64,000 nucleotides of DNA from the NCBI GenBank assembly GCA_045638645.1, contig JAZUBU010000002.1, forward strand, positions 176,298 through 240,297. The letters are read 5' to 3'. The translations under genes and the position numbers were made by a program. Below the pieces are notes generated by a model. It saw only the letters and a list, made by a program, of their open reading frames with translations, was not told where the DNA came from and made no database searches. Below are positions 42,783 through 51,638 of the stretch, piece by piece. Each line of letters begins with the position of its first letter. Position 1 is the first letter of the stretch. This DNA is from JAGCJX01 sp045638645 (GTDB lineage Bacteria > Bacteroidota > Bacteroidia > Bacteroidales > UBA932).

Positions 42783-43823
42783 CTACGAACAGGTCAGAAT
42801 CATTTTCCGGATGATCTCATAATCGTAATCCTCGTCATAAATCGTATCGGTACATTGTATGCGATACTGATACTCAAGCGTCTCTCCAGATTGAATGCGG
42901 ACAAGAGCCGGACTGCCACTTTGCGTAAACGTACCCGAAACAACCAATTCTACCTCTCCCGGACCAACGCGTTTAATCGACAAGAGAGGGTCTTCTTCCG
43001 GATAGCAAGACTTCCCGATAGGCGGGTTGTATTCAAACGTATCCTGTAAAGCATAATCTCCCGGTTCCGCAAAGAGCAAACAAACAGCCTCCCGGGTATA
43101 GTCAAACCCGGAAGCCAAAAGGCTTATCCGAAGAACCGGCAAGTCCGACCCCTCTTCCATTCGGAGGGTCGCCATGTCCGGATGATTGTTGTTCCACTGC
43201 GCAGAAAATCGCTGTCCACGAACCAGAGAACAGGTTCCTTCTCCTTGTTTTTCACCCTTCTCCCAAGCCCCCTCATAACGATCGCCGTTGGCATACAACA
43301 AGGTACCGGTCCCATGCCGGAGATCCCCCCGCCATTCTCCGATGTATTGCACCGGACCCCGCTCGGTCTGACGGGTTGAAGTTCCCCAGCCACAACGTTG
43401 ATCATTTTCCCAGGATCCGACATATTCTTCTGCCGCAAACGTTCCCTTGTCCCAATGGTTCGAATAGGTCCCCTGACCATGACGGACACCGGCTCTCCAC
43501 TCCCCTTCATAACGGGTGGAAGTCACGTTGCCATGATGTTCAAATACCCCATGGCCGTGAGGCAAGTCATCACACCATTGGCCTCGGTATTCGGTGGATC
43601 CATTGCCATTGGCCTGGTATTCCATCCGCCCCATCCCGGACCGCTTTCCATGTTGCCACTCTCCTTTGTATGAACGGAACGCCACTTGGCTCTCCATCCA
43701 GGAGACATAAGTTCGTTCGGCATAGATCATGGTGCCGGTTCCATGAGGAAGTCCGTTCTCATCCACGGATCCCACATAACGGTCCCCGTTCAGACAGGTG
43801 AATTGATGCTTCTTTTGTTCCAT
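42783..43823 (-). CDS. MORN-repeat protein
   Basis: 346 residues from the ATG at 43823 (the codon nine bases upstream is TTG). The first ~220 residues are about seven MORN repeats (examples: YVGSVDENGLPHGTGTM, YKGEWQHGKRSGMGRM, YEGEWRAGVRHGQGTY). The rest is a separate beta-rich domain with no known motif. MORN repeats mediate membrane or protein binding; bacterial versions have little known function. No signal peptide is visible, so it is probably cytoplasmic. It stands alone between the tRNA terminator and the fumarase terminator. Confidence 0.75.
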   Translation of the reverse strand: MEQKKHQFTCLNGDRYVGSVDENGLPHGTGTMIYAERTYVSWMESQVAFRSYKGEWQHGKRSGMGRMEYQANGNGSTEYRGQWCDDLPHGHGVFEHHGNVTSTRYEGEWRAGVRHGQGTYSNHWDKGTFAAEEYVGSWENDQRCGWGTSTRQTERGPVQYIGEWRGDLRHGTGTLLYANGDRYEGAWEKGEKQGEGTCSLVRGQRFSAQWNNNHPDMATLRMEEGSDLPVLRISLLASGFDYTREAVCLLFAEPGDYALQDTFEYNPPIGKSCYPEEDPLLSIKRVGPGEVELVVSGTFTQSGSPALVRIQSGETLEYQYRIQCTDTIYDEDYDYEIIRKMILTCS

Positions 43824-43865
43824 AATTTCCAAGGGATTATCGGGTTATTCCGCTTCAAAATTAAC

Positions 43866-43914
43866 AAAAAGAAAGGCCATCTCCAAACGTCTTCGAGACG
43901 GATGAAGTTGGCCT
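43866..43914 (-). terminator. Terminator of the fumarase gene
   Basis: On the minus strand AAGGCCAACTTC and a following arm form a long imperfect stem around CGTCTCGAAGACG, closing at GGCCTTTCTTTTT. It sits 22 bases after the fumarase stop. Confidence 0.7.
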
Positions 43915-43936
43915 TGATGCTACCTACAGCAATAGA

Positions 43937-45553
43937 CTATTTATTCAATTGGGTAAAGAAGTCATTGCCTTTGTCATCTACCAGGATAAATGCCGGGAAG
44001 TTTTCCACTTCAATTTTCCAGATAGCTTCCATGCCCAATTCCGGGTACTCCAACAACTCAACCTTCTTGATGTTGTCTTGAGCCAGGATCGCTGCAGGAC
44101 CCCCGATAGAACCCAAGTAGAAACCACCGTGTTTGTGGCAAGCGTCGGTTACTTGTTGGCTACGGTTACCTTTGGCAATCATAATCATGCTACCACCATT
44201 TTCTTGGAACAAGTCCACGTAGCTGTCCATACGACCTGCCGTAGTCGGACCGAATGAACCTGAAGGCATTCCTTCCGGAGTCTTCGCCGGACCTGCGTAG
44301 TAAATCGGGTGGTCTTTGATGTATTGCGGAAGACCTTCACCACGGTCAATGCGTTCTTTCAGTTTTGCGTGTGCAATGTCACGACCCACAATGATGGTAC
44401 CGTTGAGCAAGAGGAAGGTGGAAACCGGGTATTGGGAAAGGTCTGCCAAAACTTCCTTCATCGGGCGGTTCAAGTCGATGCGTACACCGGATGAGTGAGC
44501 AGCACCAGTACGGAATTGTTCCGGCACCAAACGGATCGGGTTGCTGTCCAAGGTTTCAATCCAGATACCTTCCTTGTTGATTTTGGCTTTCACGTTGCGG
44601 TCTGCGCTGCAAGACACACCCATACCCACGGGGCAAGAAGCACCGTGACGCGGCAAACGGATCACGCGGATGTCGTGTGCCAGGTATTTACCACCGAACT
44701 GTGCACCCAATCCGATGTTTTGAGCTGCTTTCAACAAACGTTGCTCCATATCGGTATCGCGGAACGCACGTCCCAACTCATTACCGGTAGTCGGAATGGT
44801 ATCGTAATATTTGGTAGAAGCCAGTTTCACCGTCTTCAAACACATTTCTGCCGAGGTACCTCCGATGACAAATGCAATGTGATAAGGAGGACATGCGGCA
44901 GTACCCAAGGTCTTCATCTTTTCCACCAGGAATTTTTCCAGGGTATCGGGGTTCAGCAAAGCCTTGGTTTCTTGGAAGAGGTAGGTTTTGTTGGCCGATC
45001 CACCACCTTTCGCAACGAACAGGAATTTGTATTCATCGCCGTCTGTTGCGTAAATATCCACTTGGGCCGGCAAGTTGTTACCGGAGTTCTTTTCGTTGTA
45101 CATATCCAACGGCAACGTTTGCGAATAACGCAGGTTGTCCGTGGTGTAAGTATCGTACACACCGTGTTGCAAAGCTTCTTCGTCACCGCCACCGGTCCAC
45201 ACCCGTTGGCCTTTTTTCGCCACGATGGTTGCCGTTCCGGTATCTTGACAGAAGGGCAGTTTGCCTTTGGAGGCCACATCCGCATTCAACAACATGGTCA
45301 AGGCCACAGCCTTGTCATTTTTACTGGCTTCCGGATCGTTCAAAATTTTAGCAACCATTTCGTTGTGTTCCGGGCGAAGCATGAAAGCCACGTCGTGGAA
45401 AGCTTGGCGAGCCAAAAGGCGCAATCCTTCCGGTTCTACTTTCAACACTTCTTCACCATTAAACATTTCCGTAGAAACATACTCCTTGGTCAGGAGATGA
45501 TACTGGGTGGTTTCTTTTCCCATTTGGAAAAGTTCTTGATACTTAAAGCTCAT
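43937..45553 (-). CDS. fumA: Class I fumarate hydratase (iron-sulfur type)
   Basis: 538 residues, a single chain with fused alpha and beta regions like E. coli FumA/FumB. Interconverts fumarate and malate. Conserved segments: LPFCQDTGTATIVAKKGQRVWTG (cysteine near the Fe-S cluster), AACPPYHIAFVIGGTSAEMCLKTV, RLPRHGASCPVGMGVSCSADRN, and the C-terminal GPTTAGRMDSYVD. The Fe-S cysteines are in CQDTG, CPPYH and SCSADRN. Last gene of the rlmN-patatin-recX-prfB group; 32 bases from prfB. Confidence 0.95.
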   Translation of the reverse strand: MSFKYQELFQMGKETTQYHLLTKEYVSTEMFNGEEVLKVEPEGLRLLARQAFHDVAFMLRPEHNEMVAKILNDPEASKNDKAVALTMLLNADVASKGKLPFCQDTGTATIVAKKGQRVWTGGGDEEALQHGVYDTYTTDNLRYSQTLPLDMYNEKNSGNNLPAQVDIYATDGDEYKFLFVAKGGGSANKTYLFQETKALLNPDTLEKFLVEKMKTLGTAACPPYHIAFVIGGTSAEMCLKTVKLASTKYYDTIPTTGNELGRAFRDTDMEQRLLKAAQNIGLGAQFGGKYLAHDIRVIRLPRHGASCPVGMGVSCSADRNVKAKINKEGIWIETLDSNPIRLVPEQFRTGAAHSSGVRIDLNRPMKEVLADLSQYPVSTFLLLNGTIIVGRDIAHAKLKERIDRGEGLPQYIKDHPIYYAGPAKTPEGMPSGSFGPTTAGRMDSYVDLFQENGGSMIMIAKGNRSQQVTDACHKHGGFYLGSIGGPAAILAQDNIKKVELLEYPELGMEAIWKIEVENFPAFILVDDKGNDFFTQLNK

Positions 45554-45585
45554 TTTGTTACTGTATTTAAGTGTGATATCATTCT

Positions 45586-46681
45586 TTATTGTGCGTTGTT
45601 ATCTCCTTGCATCAGGAAGACCTTCATGAATTCATTCAGGTCGCCGTCCAGGACCGCTTGGGTATCGGAGGTCTCATACCCGGTACGCAGGTCCTTGACC
45701 ATTTTATAGGGGTGCAGGACGTAACTCCGGATTTGGGACCCCCATTCGATTTTCTTCTTTTGACCTTCCAATTCCTCCTTCTTCTCCTGACGTTTCTTCA
45801 ATTCCAGGTCGTAGAGGTGGGATTTCAAAATCCGCAAGGCATTCTGACGGTTGTCCAGTTGCGAACGGGTCTCCGTATTTTCCACCACAATGCCGGTCGG
45901 GATGTGGCGGACGCGCACGCCGGTTTCTACCTTGTTGACGTTCTGTCCACCGGCCCCGCTGGAACGGTAGGTATCCCATTCCAAATCGGCAGGATTGATC
46001 TCAATTTCTATGGTTTCATCCACAAGGGGATAGACAAAGACCGAGGAGAAAGTCGTCTGACGCTTACCCTGTGCATTGAACGGAGAAATCCGTACCAACC
46101 GGTGCACCCCGCTTTCCGCCTTCAGGTAACCGAAGCCAAAGTCCCCTTCAAATTCCAAGGTCACGGATTTGATACCGGCCTCTTCCCCATCAATCAAGTC
46201 CGAGACGTGCACTTTGTAGCCGTTGCGTTCGCCCCAACGGATGTACATCCGCATCAGCATGGCCGACCAGTCGTTGCTCTCGGTTCCTCCTGCTCCGGAG
46301 TTGATTTTCAGCAAGGCGCCCAGGTTGTCCCCCTCTTCACCCAACATGTTCCGGAGTTCGAGGGCCTCCAGATCACCGAGGTATTGTGCATATTGCTGAT
46401 CCAATTCGGCCACGACGGATTCATCCTCTTTGGCAAAATCAGCCAAGACCTCCAGGTCTTCCAGGCCTTGGGCCAGACGGTCGTAGGCAGCCACCCAATA
46501 GCGGATGCCCGCAGAAGCTTTCAGATAGGCTTCTGCCTCTTTCGGATTGTCCCAGAAATCGGGTTGCTGGCTGTGCGCTTCGCGCTCGCTCAAAACAGAT
46601 CGCTTTCCAGCGACGTCAAAGACACCTCCCCAGCGTAGCCAGACGCTGATGCAAATCTTTCATTTGCTCGGTAGTAATCAT
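45586..46681 (-). CDS. prfB: Peptide chain release factor 2 (programmed +1 frameshift)
   Basis: The coding region is 1096 bases, one more than a multiple of three. Reading starts at the ATG at 46681 (MITTEQMKDLHQRLATLGRCL), meets an in-frame TGA at 46618, and continues in the +1 frame as DVAGKRSVLSEREAHSQQ. The full protein is 364 residues. The GGQ catalytic motif is SSGAGGQNVNKVETGVR, and the stop-codon recognition part reads RISPFNAQGKRQTTFSS. RF2 reads UGA and UAA stops. The frameshift site is annotated separately. In the rlmN-fum cluster, 7 bases after recX. Confidence 0.95.
46615..46631 (-). promoter_or_regulatory. prfB programmed +1 frameshift site
   Basis: On the minus strand GGGGAGG, spacer TGT, CTT TGA C. 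This is the classical RF2 signal: a Shine-Dalgarno-like sequence three bases before the CTT slip codon, then the UGA stop. When RF2 is scarce the ribosome slips and makes more of it, an autoregulatory loop known from E. coli. Confidence 0.9.
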
Positions 46682-46688
46682 AACTCGG

Positions 46689-47171
46689 TTATTTTTTATT
46701 CTTTTCTTTCCAATAGTGTTGTACTTCTTCCCAGCCGTAGCCCCGTTGCGTCGCATAGGCAACCAGTCGCCGATACAGGTCTTCACCGGCTTTTCCTTGC
46801 CGTTCCAGAGCCGCCCACTTGGCATCCAACGCGGTCGCCATGCGTTTTTGCGCTTCCGGTTCGTCCACTTCTGCCCAAGCCTCCCGAATCACCTCGGCAT
46901 CAATGCCTTTCTGACGCAAAGCGAAGGCAATCTTCCGTGCTCCCCAGGCCGACAAACGGGCCTTGTCCCTTGAGAAGGCAACAGCATAACGCAGGTCGCT
47001 CTGGTAATTTTCGCGTTGCAACTGTTCCATCACCCAAGCAATGGACTGCGGCGACAGTTCCATCTTTTGCAACTTGGCAACCAAATCGGAGGCGGCCCAC
47101 TCCCGACGGGCACACAAACCCATCATCCGTACCAACGCCCGCTGACGCAGTGCCAATTGTTCCTCTTCCAT
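46689..47171 (-). CDS. recX: RecX-family regulatory protein
   Basis: 160 residues from the ATG at 47171, one base after the patatin gene's stop. Helical repeats with the pattern LCARREWAASDLVAKL, LQRENYQSDLRYAVAFSRDKARLSAWGARKIAFALRQKGID, and LVAYATQRGYGWEEVQ match RecX, which binds RecA filaments and limits their activity. RecA itself is encoded about 3.4 kb away in another operon. Length is normal for the family. Confidence 0.85.
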   Translation of the reverse strand: MEEEQLALRQRALVRMMGLCARREWAASDLVAKLQKMELSPQSIAWVMEQLQRENYQSDLRYAVAFSRDKARLSAWGARKIAFALRQKGIDAEVIREAWAEVDEPEAQKRMATALDAKWAALERQGKAGEDLYRRLVAYATQRGYGWEEVQHYWKEKNKK

Positions 47172-47172
47172 C

Positions 47173-49449
47173 CTAAAACTGATAGCCAAAACTAAAATAA
47201 TAGCCCAACGTCTGCGTCAAATCCGACCAATGCAAATCAAACATCAACGGTCCGATTGAGAAGTGGTAGGCATACTGCAAACCAACGCCCCAATGACCTC
47301 GTGCAGCCGACCATTCGGTTAGCTGCGGAGAGTCGTGCAGGAAATTTCCGACCAAAGATACATAATGTTTTTTACCCAATCGCTGACGAAGGTCCATTCT
47401 TGCAACAAAGAGGTTGTTTTCGGCCGTTTCTGCATTGGCAATGCCCACAAACGGCAACTGATGATCCACATACCGACCCGGAACCATGCCGCCGATCAAA
47501 TTCACATACGAAACCGGGATGCGGTCGCCGACCAGGAAACGTCCCGACAATGCCGGTATCCAGGTCATGCCACGCCAAAGCGGCACATACATCCGCCAAT
47601 CGATCAGGCACGCTGCAAAAGGTTCAAAATCCGATTGTCTCCCCGCAAAAACATAATCCAGTTCCGCCCTGAAACGGGTTCCCCGCGTCGGAAAATAATT
47701 TTGGTCCTCGGTGTTGATGTTTGCCATTAGGAAGGCACCCAGAAAATCACCAGGACTTTGTCTCGAACCCTCCTGTCCAGGATCGGCCGTCAACAAGCGG
47801 CCAAACCGATAATGATCGTACTGCAAACCGGCCTCCAGTTCGAGCTTTTTGAAATAGGAATCCGAAAGACTCACGCGGGCCGTATGGTTGTAATACAAAA
47901 TGTTGGCCTGAACATCTCCGCGGTCAAACATGTTCATATCCACCTTCTTCATCCGATAGGAGAGGTTCATTTGAGCAAAACCTCGGGGCAGGTACATGGC
48001 CTTCAATTCCGCCCAGGGGTTGTAACTCAGTTCCCCCGTCAAGTCAAACTTGAATCCCCGCAGACGCCGGGCATTCCAACCCAGGTTGAGCAAAATACCA
48101 GCAGTCTCTTCCGAATCAAAACGGAATCCAATGCCCACCCGGTGAGGCGGACTGGGCACGAACGAAAAGACCAGACGGTAAGGTTCTGCCTCGCCCAGCA
48201 ACTCGTACGTCACGCTGGAAAAACTGTTCGATCCATAAAAAGAACGGAGGGCCTGATCGATGTCTGTCCCACTCACCGACTGCTTGCCCTGCAGACCGGA
48301 TTTTCGCATCAGCCACTGACTGTCCTTCGGATCCAACCCCGACAATTCAATGGAAGCAATGGCCACCGTGTCCTGATACAGGTCCACTGCCTTCGGATGC
48401 ACACGGGGCGCAGAAATCTTTCCCACTTGCCGCAGCGAATCCCGCAAGGACAACAGGGCCTCCTGGTGCTGCAATGCTGCCTGGTAGCCCAGGGTCAAAA
48501 CCGTATCAATCGTCTGGCTATCAAAACTCATCGCCGAAAAATCCAACACATCGGGACGGAGATAAATATCTGTCTTGCGAATATTTTCAGCGATCAGGTC
48601 ATTGGTTACCACCTCCAACAACTGCGTTAAAATCTGCGGCAACGAACGCATTTCTTCCGCGGTCCTCAACTTACCTCCTACGTCCACACCGATGACGACG
48701 TCTGCACCCAACTGCCGGCAAACATCCACTGGATAGTTGTTGCCCATCATCCCGTCCACCAGAATCTGCTCACCCATACGGACCGGAGCAAAGACCCCCG
48801 GAATGGCCATGCTAGAACGGACCGCCAAGGGCAGACTTCCTTCCTTCATCACCACCGTCTTTCCGGAAACCAAATCAAACGAAACACAAGCAAAGGGGAT
48901 CGGCAAATCCTTGATAAAATCCACAGAGTCCTGATACCCACCGCACAAGGAAGTAAAATAATTGTACACATGCTGACCGGAGATAAATCCCGACGGCAAC
49001 GAACTCATCAGATCGAAGCTTCCCTTCTCCGACGACAAAGTATCGACCGAACGGATGGCATCAAAAGGCAGGGAGAATTGGTATTGCGAACCGTAGGTCT
49101 TGTTGCGGGACGACAGGTGGTCCCGGGAGATACGGTCGCTCATAAAGTACGACCAGTCCATGGCCCGGATCAGGCTGTCCAATTCCTGGGCGCTGTAGCC
49201 GAGGGCATACAAACTTCCCACGATGGAACCCATGCTGGTACCGACGACCACATCAACCGGCATTCCGATTTCTTCCAGGTACTTCAACACACCGATGTGT
49301 GCCGCACCCTTGGCTCCCCCTCCGGACAAAACCAAGCCCACACGCGGCACCCTCACCGTGTCTTGCGGCACCGGGCTTGCCCACAACATACTAGAAAGGC
49401 CCAACCAACACAGCAGGGCCCCAAGTAAAATTTTATACAACGATTTCAT
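47173..49449 (-). CDS. Patatin-like phospholipase fused to an outer-membrane barrel
   Basis: 758 residues from the ATG at 49449. A signal peptide (LLGALLCWLGLSSMLWA) is followed by a patatin domain: oxyanion loop GLVLSGGGAKGAAHIG, nucleophile VVVGTSMGSIVG, and Asp in ILVDGMMGNNYP. Then a POTRA-like region (IASIELSGLDPKDSQWLMR), and a C-terminal Omp85-type beta-barrel (about 400 residues, ending YYFSFGYQF). This is the layout of type Vd autotransporters such as PlpD, which carry a lipase to the surface. Four bases after rlmN, one before recX. Confidence 0.85.
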   Translation of the reverse strand: MKSLYKILLGALLCWLGLSSMLWASPVPQDTVRVPRVGLVLSGGGAKGAAHIGVLKYLEEIGMPVDVVVGTSMGSIVGSLYALGYSAQELDSLIRAMDWSYFMSDRISRDHLSSRNKTYGSQYQFSLPFDAIRSVDTLSSEKGSFDLMSSLPSGFISGQHVYNYFTSLCGGYQDSVDFIKDLPIPFACVSFDLVSGKTVVMKEGSLPLAVRSSMAIPGVFAPVRMGEQILVDGMMGNNYPVDVCRQLGADVVIGVDVGGKLRTAEEMRSLPQILTQLLEVVTNDLIAENIRKTDIYLRPDVLDFSAMSFDSQTIDTVLTLGYQAALQHQEALLSLRDSLRQVGKISAPRVHPKAVDLYQDTVAIASIELSGLDPKDSQWLMRKSGLQGKQSVSGTDIDQALRSFYGSNSFSSVTYELLGEAEPYRLVFSFVPSPPHRVGIGFRFDSEETAGILLNLGWNARRLRGFKFDLTGELSYNPWAELKAMYLPRGFAQMNLSYRMKKVDMNMFDRGDVQANILYYNHTARVSLSDSYFKKLELEAGLQYDHYRFGRLLTADPGQEGSRQSPGDFLGAFLMANINTEDQNYFPTRGTRFRAELDYVFAGRQSDFEPFAACLIDWRMYVPLWRGMTWIPALSGRFLVGDRIPVSYVNLIGGMVPGRYVDHQLPFVGIANAETAENNLFVARMDLRQRLGKKHYVSLVGNFLHDSPQLTEWSAARGHWGVGLQYAYHFSIGPLMFDLHWSDLTQTLGYYFSFGYQF

Positions 49450-49453
49450 GTTC

Positions 49454-50470
49454 TTACTTTTGACTTTCCTGACGGGTACGTCCTGCCAACATGCCACAAG
49501 CAGCCAGGATATCTTCCCCCCGGGAGGCACGCAGCGTGGTCACAATACCACCGTCATTGAGGCGTTTCTGGAACCACAAGATCTGTTCCATCGGAGACGG
49601 TGCCAGGTCACTGTCCGGGATCTTGTGAAAACGGATGAGGTTGATGCGGCATTCCAGACCCCGCAACATCCGCAACAACGCATCTGCGTGACGTTTGGTA
49701 TCGTTTACCCCATCAAACATAATGTATTCAAAGCTAACGCGACGTTGCCCTGTAAAGTCATATTGTTTGATCAAGGCAATCACCTCTTCAATCGGAAAGG
49801 CTTTCTGCACCGGCATCAAAGCCCGGCGTTCCTCATCGAAAGGATTGTGCAGACTCACCGCCAAATGGCAACGGGTCTCTTCCAGGTAGCGCTTCAAGGT
49901 TGGAAGAACGCCGATGGTAGACAGGGTAATGCGTTTGGGACTCCATCCGAATCCCCAATCAGCGGTCAGGATCTCAATGGTCCGCATCACCTCCGGATAA
50001 TTGTCCAAAGGTTCGCCCATCCCCATAAACACCGTATTGGTCAGCTGCTCGGCTTCCTCAACGCCCAAGTATTGGGAAATGATTTCTGCCGCGGTTAGAT
50101 TTCCGTGAAAACCTTGGCGACCGGTCATACAAAAACGGCAGGACATCTTGCATCCTTTCTGTGACGACACACACAAGGTGTAACGGTCATCATCCGGGAT
50201 CATCACGGCCTCCACGCCTCCGAACAAGTACTTTTTCGTACCGTCGGTGGACTCGGTCACAATCGACCAGTCACTGCGTCCCACTTCGTAGCCCTCCTGA
50301 GCCAACTTTTCCCGGGCCGCCTTTGACAGGTTCGTCATCTGCGACAAATCGGTGACCTTCTTGCGATAGAGCCAATCGGCCATTTGTTTTCCGGCGAAGG
50401 CAGGCATCCCACATAGACGGGCCACCTCCTGCAACTCGGCCAGGTTTTTACCAAGCAATGTTTTTCTCAT
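49454..50470 (-). CDS. rlmN: 23S rRNA (adenine-C2)-methyltransferase
   Basis: 338 residues. Radical-SAM enzyme with Cys triad CKMSCRFCMTGRQGFHGN (CxxxCxxC). It also has the conserved GMGEPLDNY, SLHNPFDEERRALMPV, YIMFDGVNDTKRHA and the second catalytic cysteine in ILAACGML near the C-terminus. Methylates A2503 of 23S rRNA and A37 of some tRNAs. First gene of a five-gene minus-strand group. Confidence 0.95.
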   Translation of the reverse strand: MRKTLLGKNLAELQEVARLCGMPAFAGKQMADWLYRKKVTDLSQMTNLSKAAREKLAQEGYEVGRSDWSIVTESTDGTKKYLFGGVEAVMIPDDDRYTLCVSSQKGCKMSCRFCMTGRQGFHGNLTAAEIISQYLGVEEAEQLTNTVFMGMGEPLDNYPEVMRTIEILTADWGFGWSPKRITLSTIGVLPTLKRYLEETRCHLAVSLHNPFDEERRALMPVQKAFPIEEVIALIKQYDFTGQRRVSFEYIMFDGVNDTKRHADALLRMLRGLECRINLIRFHKIPDSDLAPSPMEQILWFQKRLNDGGIVTTLRASRGEDILAACGMLAGRTRQESQK

Positions 50471-50474
50471 TCTG

Positions 50475-50482
50475 CAAAAGTA
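50475..50482 (-). promoter_or_regulatory. Promoter -7 box of the rlmN operon
   Basis: TACTTTTG on the minus strand, 5 bases before the rlmN ATG, implying an almost leaderless transcript. Confidence 0.5.
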
Positions 50483-50516
50483 GAAAAAAGAACAGATATT
50501 TTTATCAAAATGTTAC

Positions 50517-50524
50517 TATCTTTG
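50517..50524 (+). promoter_or_regulatory. Promoter -7 box of the recA operon
   Basis: TATCTTTG followed by TACCG, 57 bases before the recA ATG. No LexA-type palindrome is apparent near it. Confidence 0.6.
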
Positions 50525-50580
50525 TACCGATGCGGACACTCATTCTGCATCAAATTTAAATTACTAAAAACCAATACATT

Positions 50581-51615
50581 ATGGCTAAAGAACAAGTAGA
50601 AGTAAAAAACACAGCCGAAATCAGTCCCGAAAAATTGAAAGCGTTGCAAGCCACCATCGACAAGATTGAGAAGGATTTCGGAAAAGGGACCATTATGAAG
50701 ATGGGAGATAAGCCGGAGTTGGAAGTGTCCACCATCGCTTCAGGCTCGATAGCTTTGGACCACGCCCTGGGAATCGGCGGATATCCTCGGGGACGTGTCA
50801 TCGAAATATATGGTCCGGAATCCAGCGGTAAAACAACCCTGGCCATCCACGCCATTGCTCAGGCACAAAAGAACGGCGGTATTGCTGCCATCATCGACGC
50901 AGAGCATGCTTTTGACATTACCTACGCCAAGAAACTCGGTGTCAACGTCGATACGTTGCTCATCTCGCAACCCGACAACGGTGAACAAGCCTTGGAAGTG
51001 GCTGACAACCTCATCCGCAGCGGCGCCATCGACATCATCGTCATCGACTCCGTAGCCGCCCTGACCCCGAAGGCCGAAATTGAAGGCGAAATGGGGGATT
51101 CCAAAATGGGTCTCCATGCCCGACTGATGAGCCAGGCCTTGCGCAAACTCACCGCCAACATCAGCCGCACCAACACCTGCTGCATCTTCATTAACCAGCT
51201 GCGCGACAAGATCGGTGTCCTGTTCGGCAATCCCGAAACCACTACCGGCGGTAATGCCCTCAAATTCTACGCATCCGTGCGGATCGATGTGCGTCGTGTT
51301 ACCCAGATCAAGGATGGAGAAGAAGCCACCGGTAGCCGTACCCGCGTAAAAATCGTGAAAAACAAAATGGCTCCGCCGTTCCGTAAAGCAGAGTTTGACA
51401 TCATCTTCGGAGAAGGCATTTCCCGCATTGGGGAAATTCTGGACCTGGGGGTTGAATTTGAGATCATCCGCAAGAGCGGTTCGTGGTTCAGCTACGGTGA
51501 ACAACGCATCGGCCAAGGTCGTGAAGCCGTCAAACAAATCCTGATGGACAATCCCGAAATGACCGAAGAAATCGAAGCACGCATCCGCGAAGTGATGAAA
51601 GAAAACCAAGAATAA
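50581..51615 (+). CDS. recA: Recombinase RecA
   Basis: 344 residues. DNA strand-exchange and SOS co-protease. P-loop GPESSGKTTLAIHA, then AIIDAEHAFD, LISQPDNGEQAL, IIVIDSVAALTP, the L1/L2 DNA-binding loops (HARLMSQALRKLT, GNPETTTGGNALKFYASVR), and the C-terminal region. Length is normal. First gene of recA-trpS-dnaG. Confidence 0.98.
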   Translation: MAKEQVEVKNTAEISPEKLKALQATIDKIEKDFGKGTIMKMGDKPELEVSTIASGSIALDHALGIGGYPRGRVIEIYGPESSGKTTLAIHAIAQAQKNGGIAAIIDAEHAFDITYAKKLGVNVDTLLISQPDNGEQALEVADNLIRSGAIDIIVIDSVAALTPKAEIEGEMGDSKMGLHARLMSQALRKLTANISRTNTCCIFINQLRDKIGVLFGNPETTTGGNALKFYASVRIDVRRVTQIKDGEEATGSRTRVKIVKNKMAPPFRKAEFDIIFGEGISRIGEILDLGVEFEIIRKSGSWFSYGEQRIGQGREAVKQILMDNPEMTEEIEARIREVMKENQE

Positions 51616-51638
51616 TCCGGAGCAAGCATAGAAAAGAT

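Noticed and set aside
44495..45709. 404-codon ORF antisense to fumarase
   Set aside because: Same reason: the fumarase frame holds the Fe-S cysteines and conserved segments.
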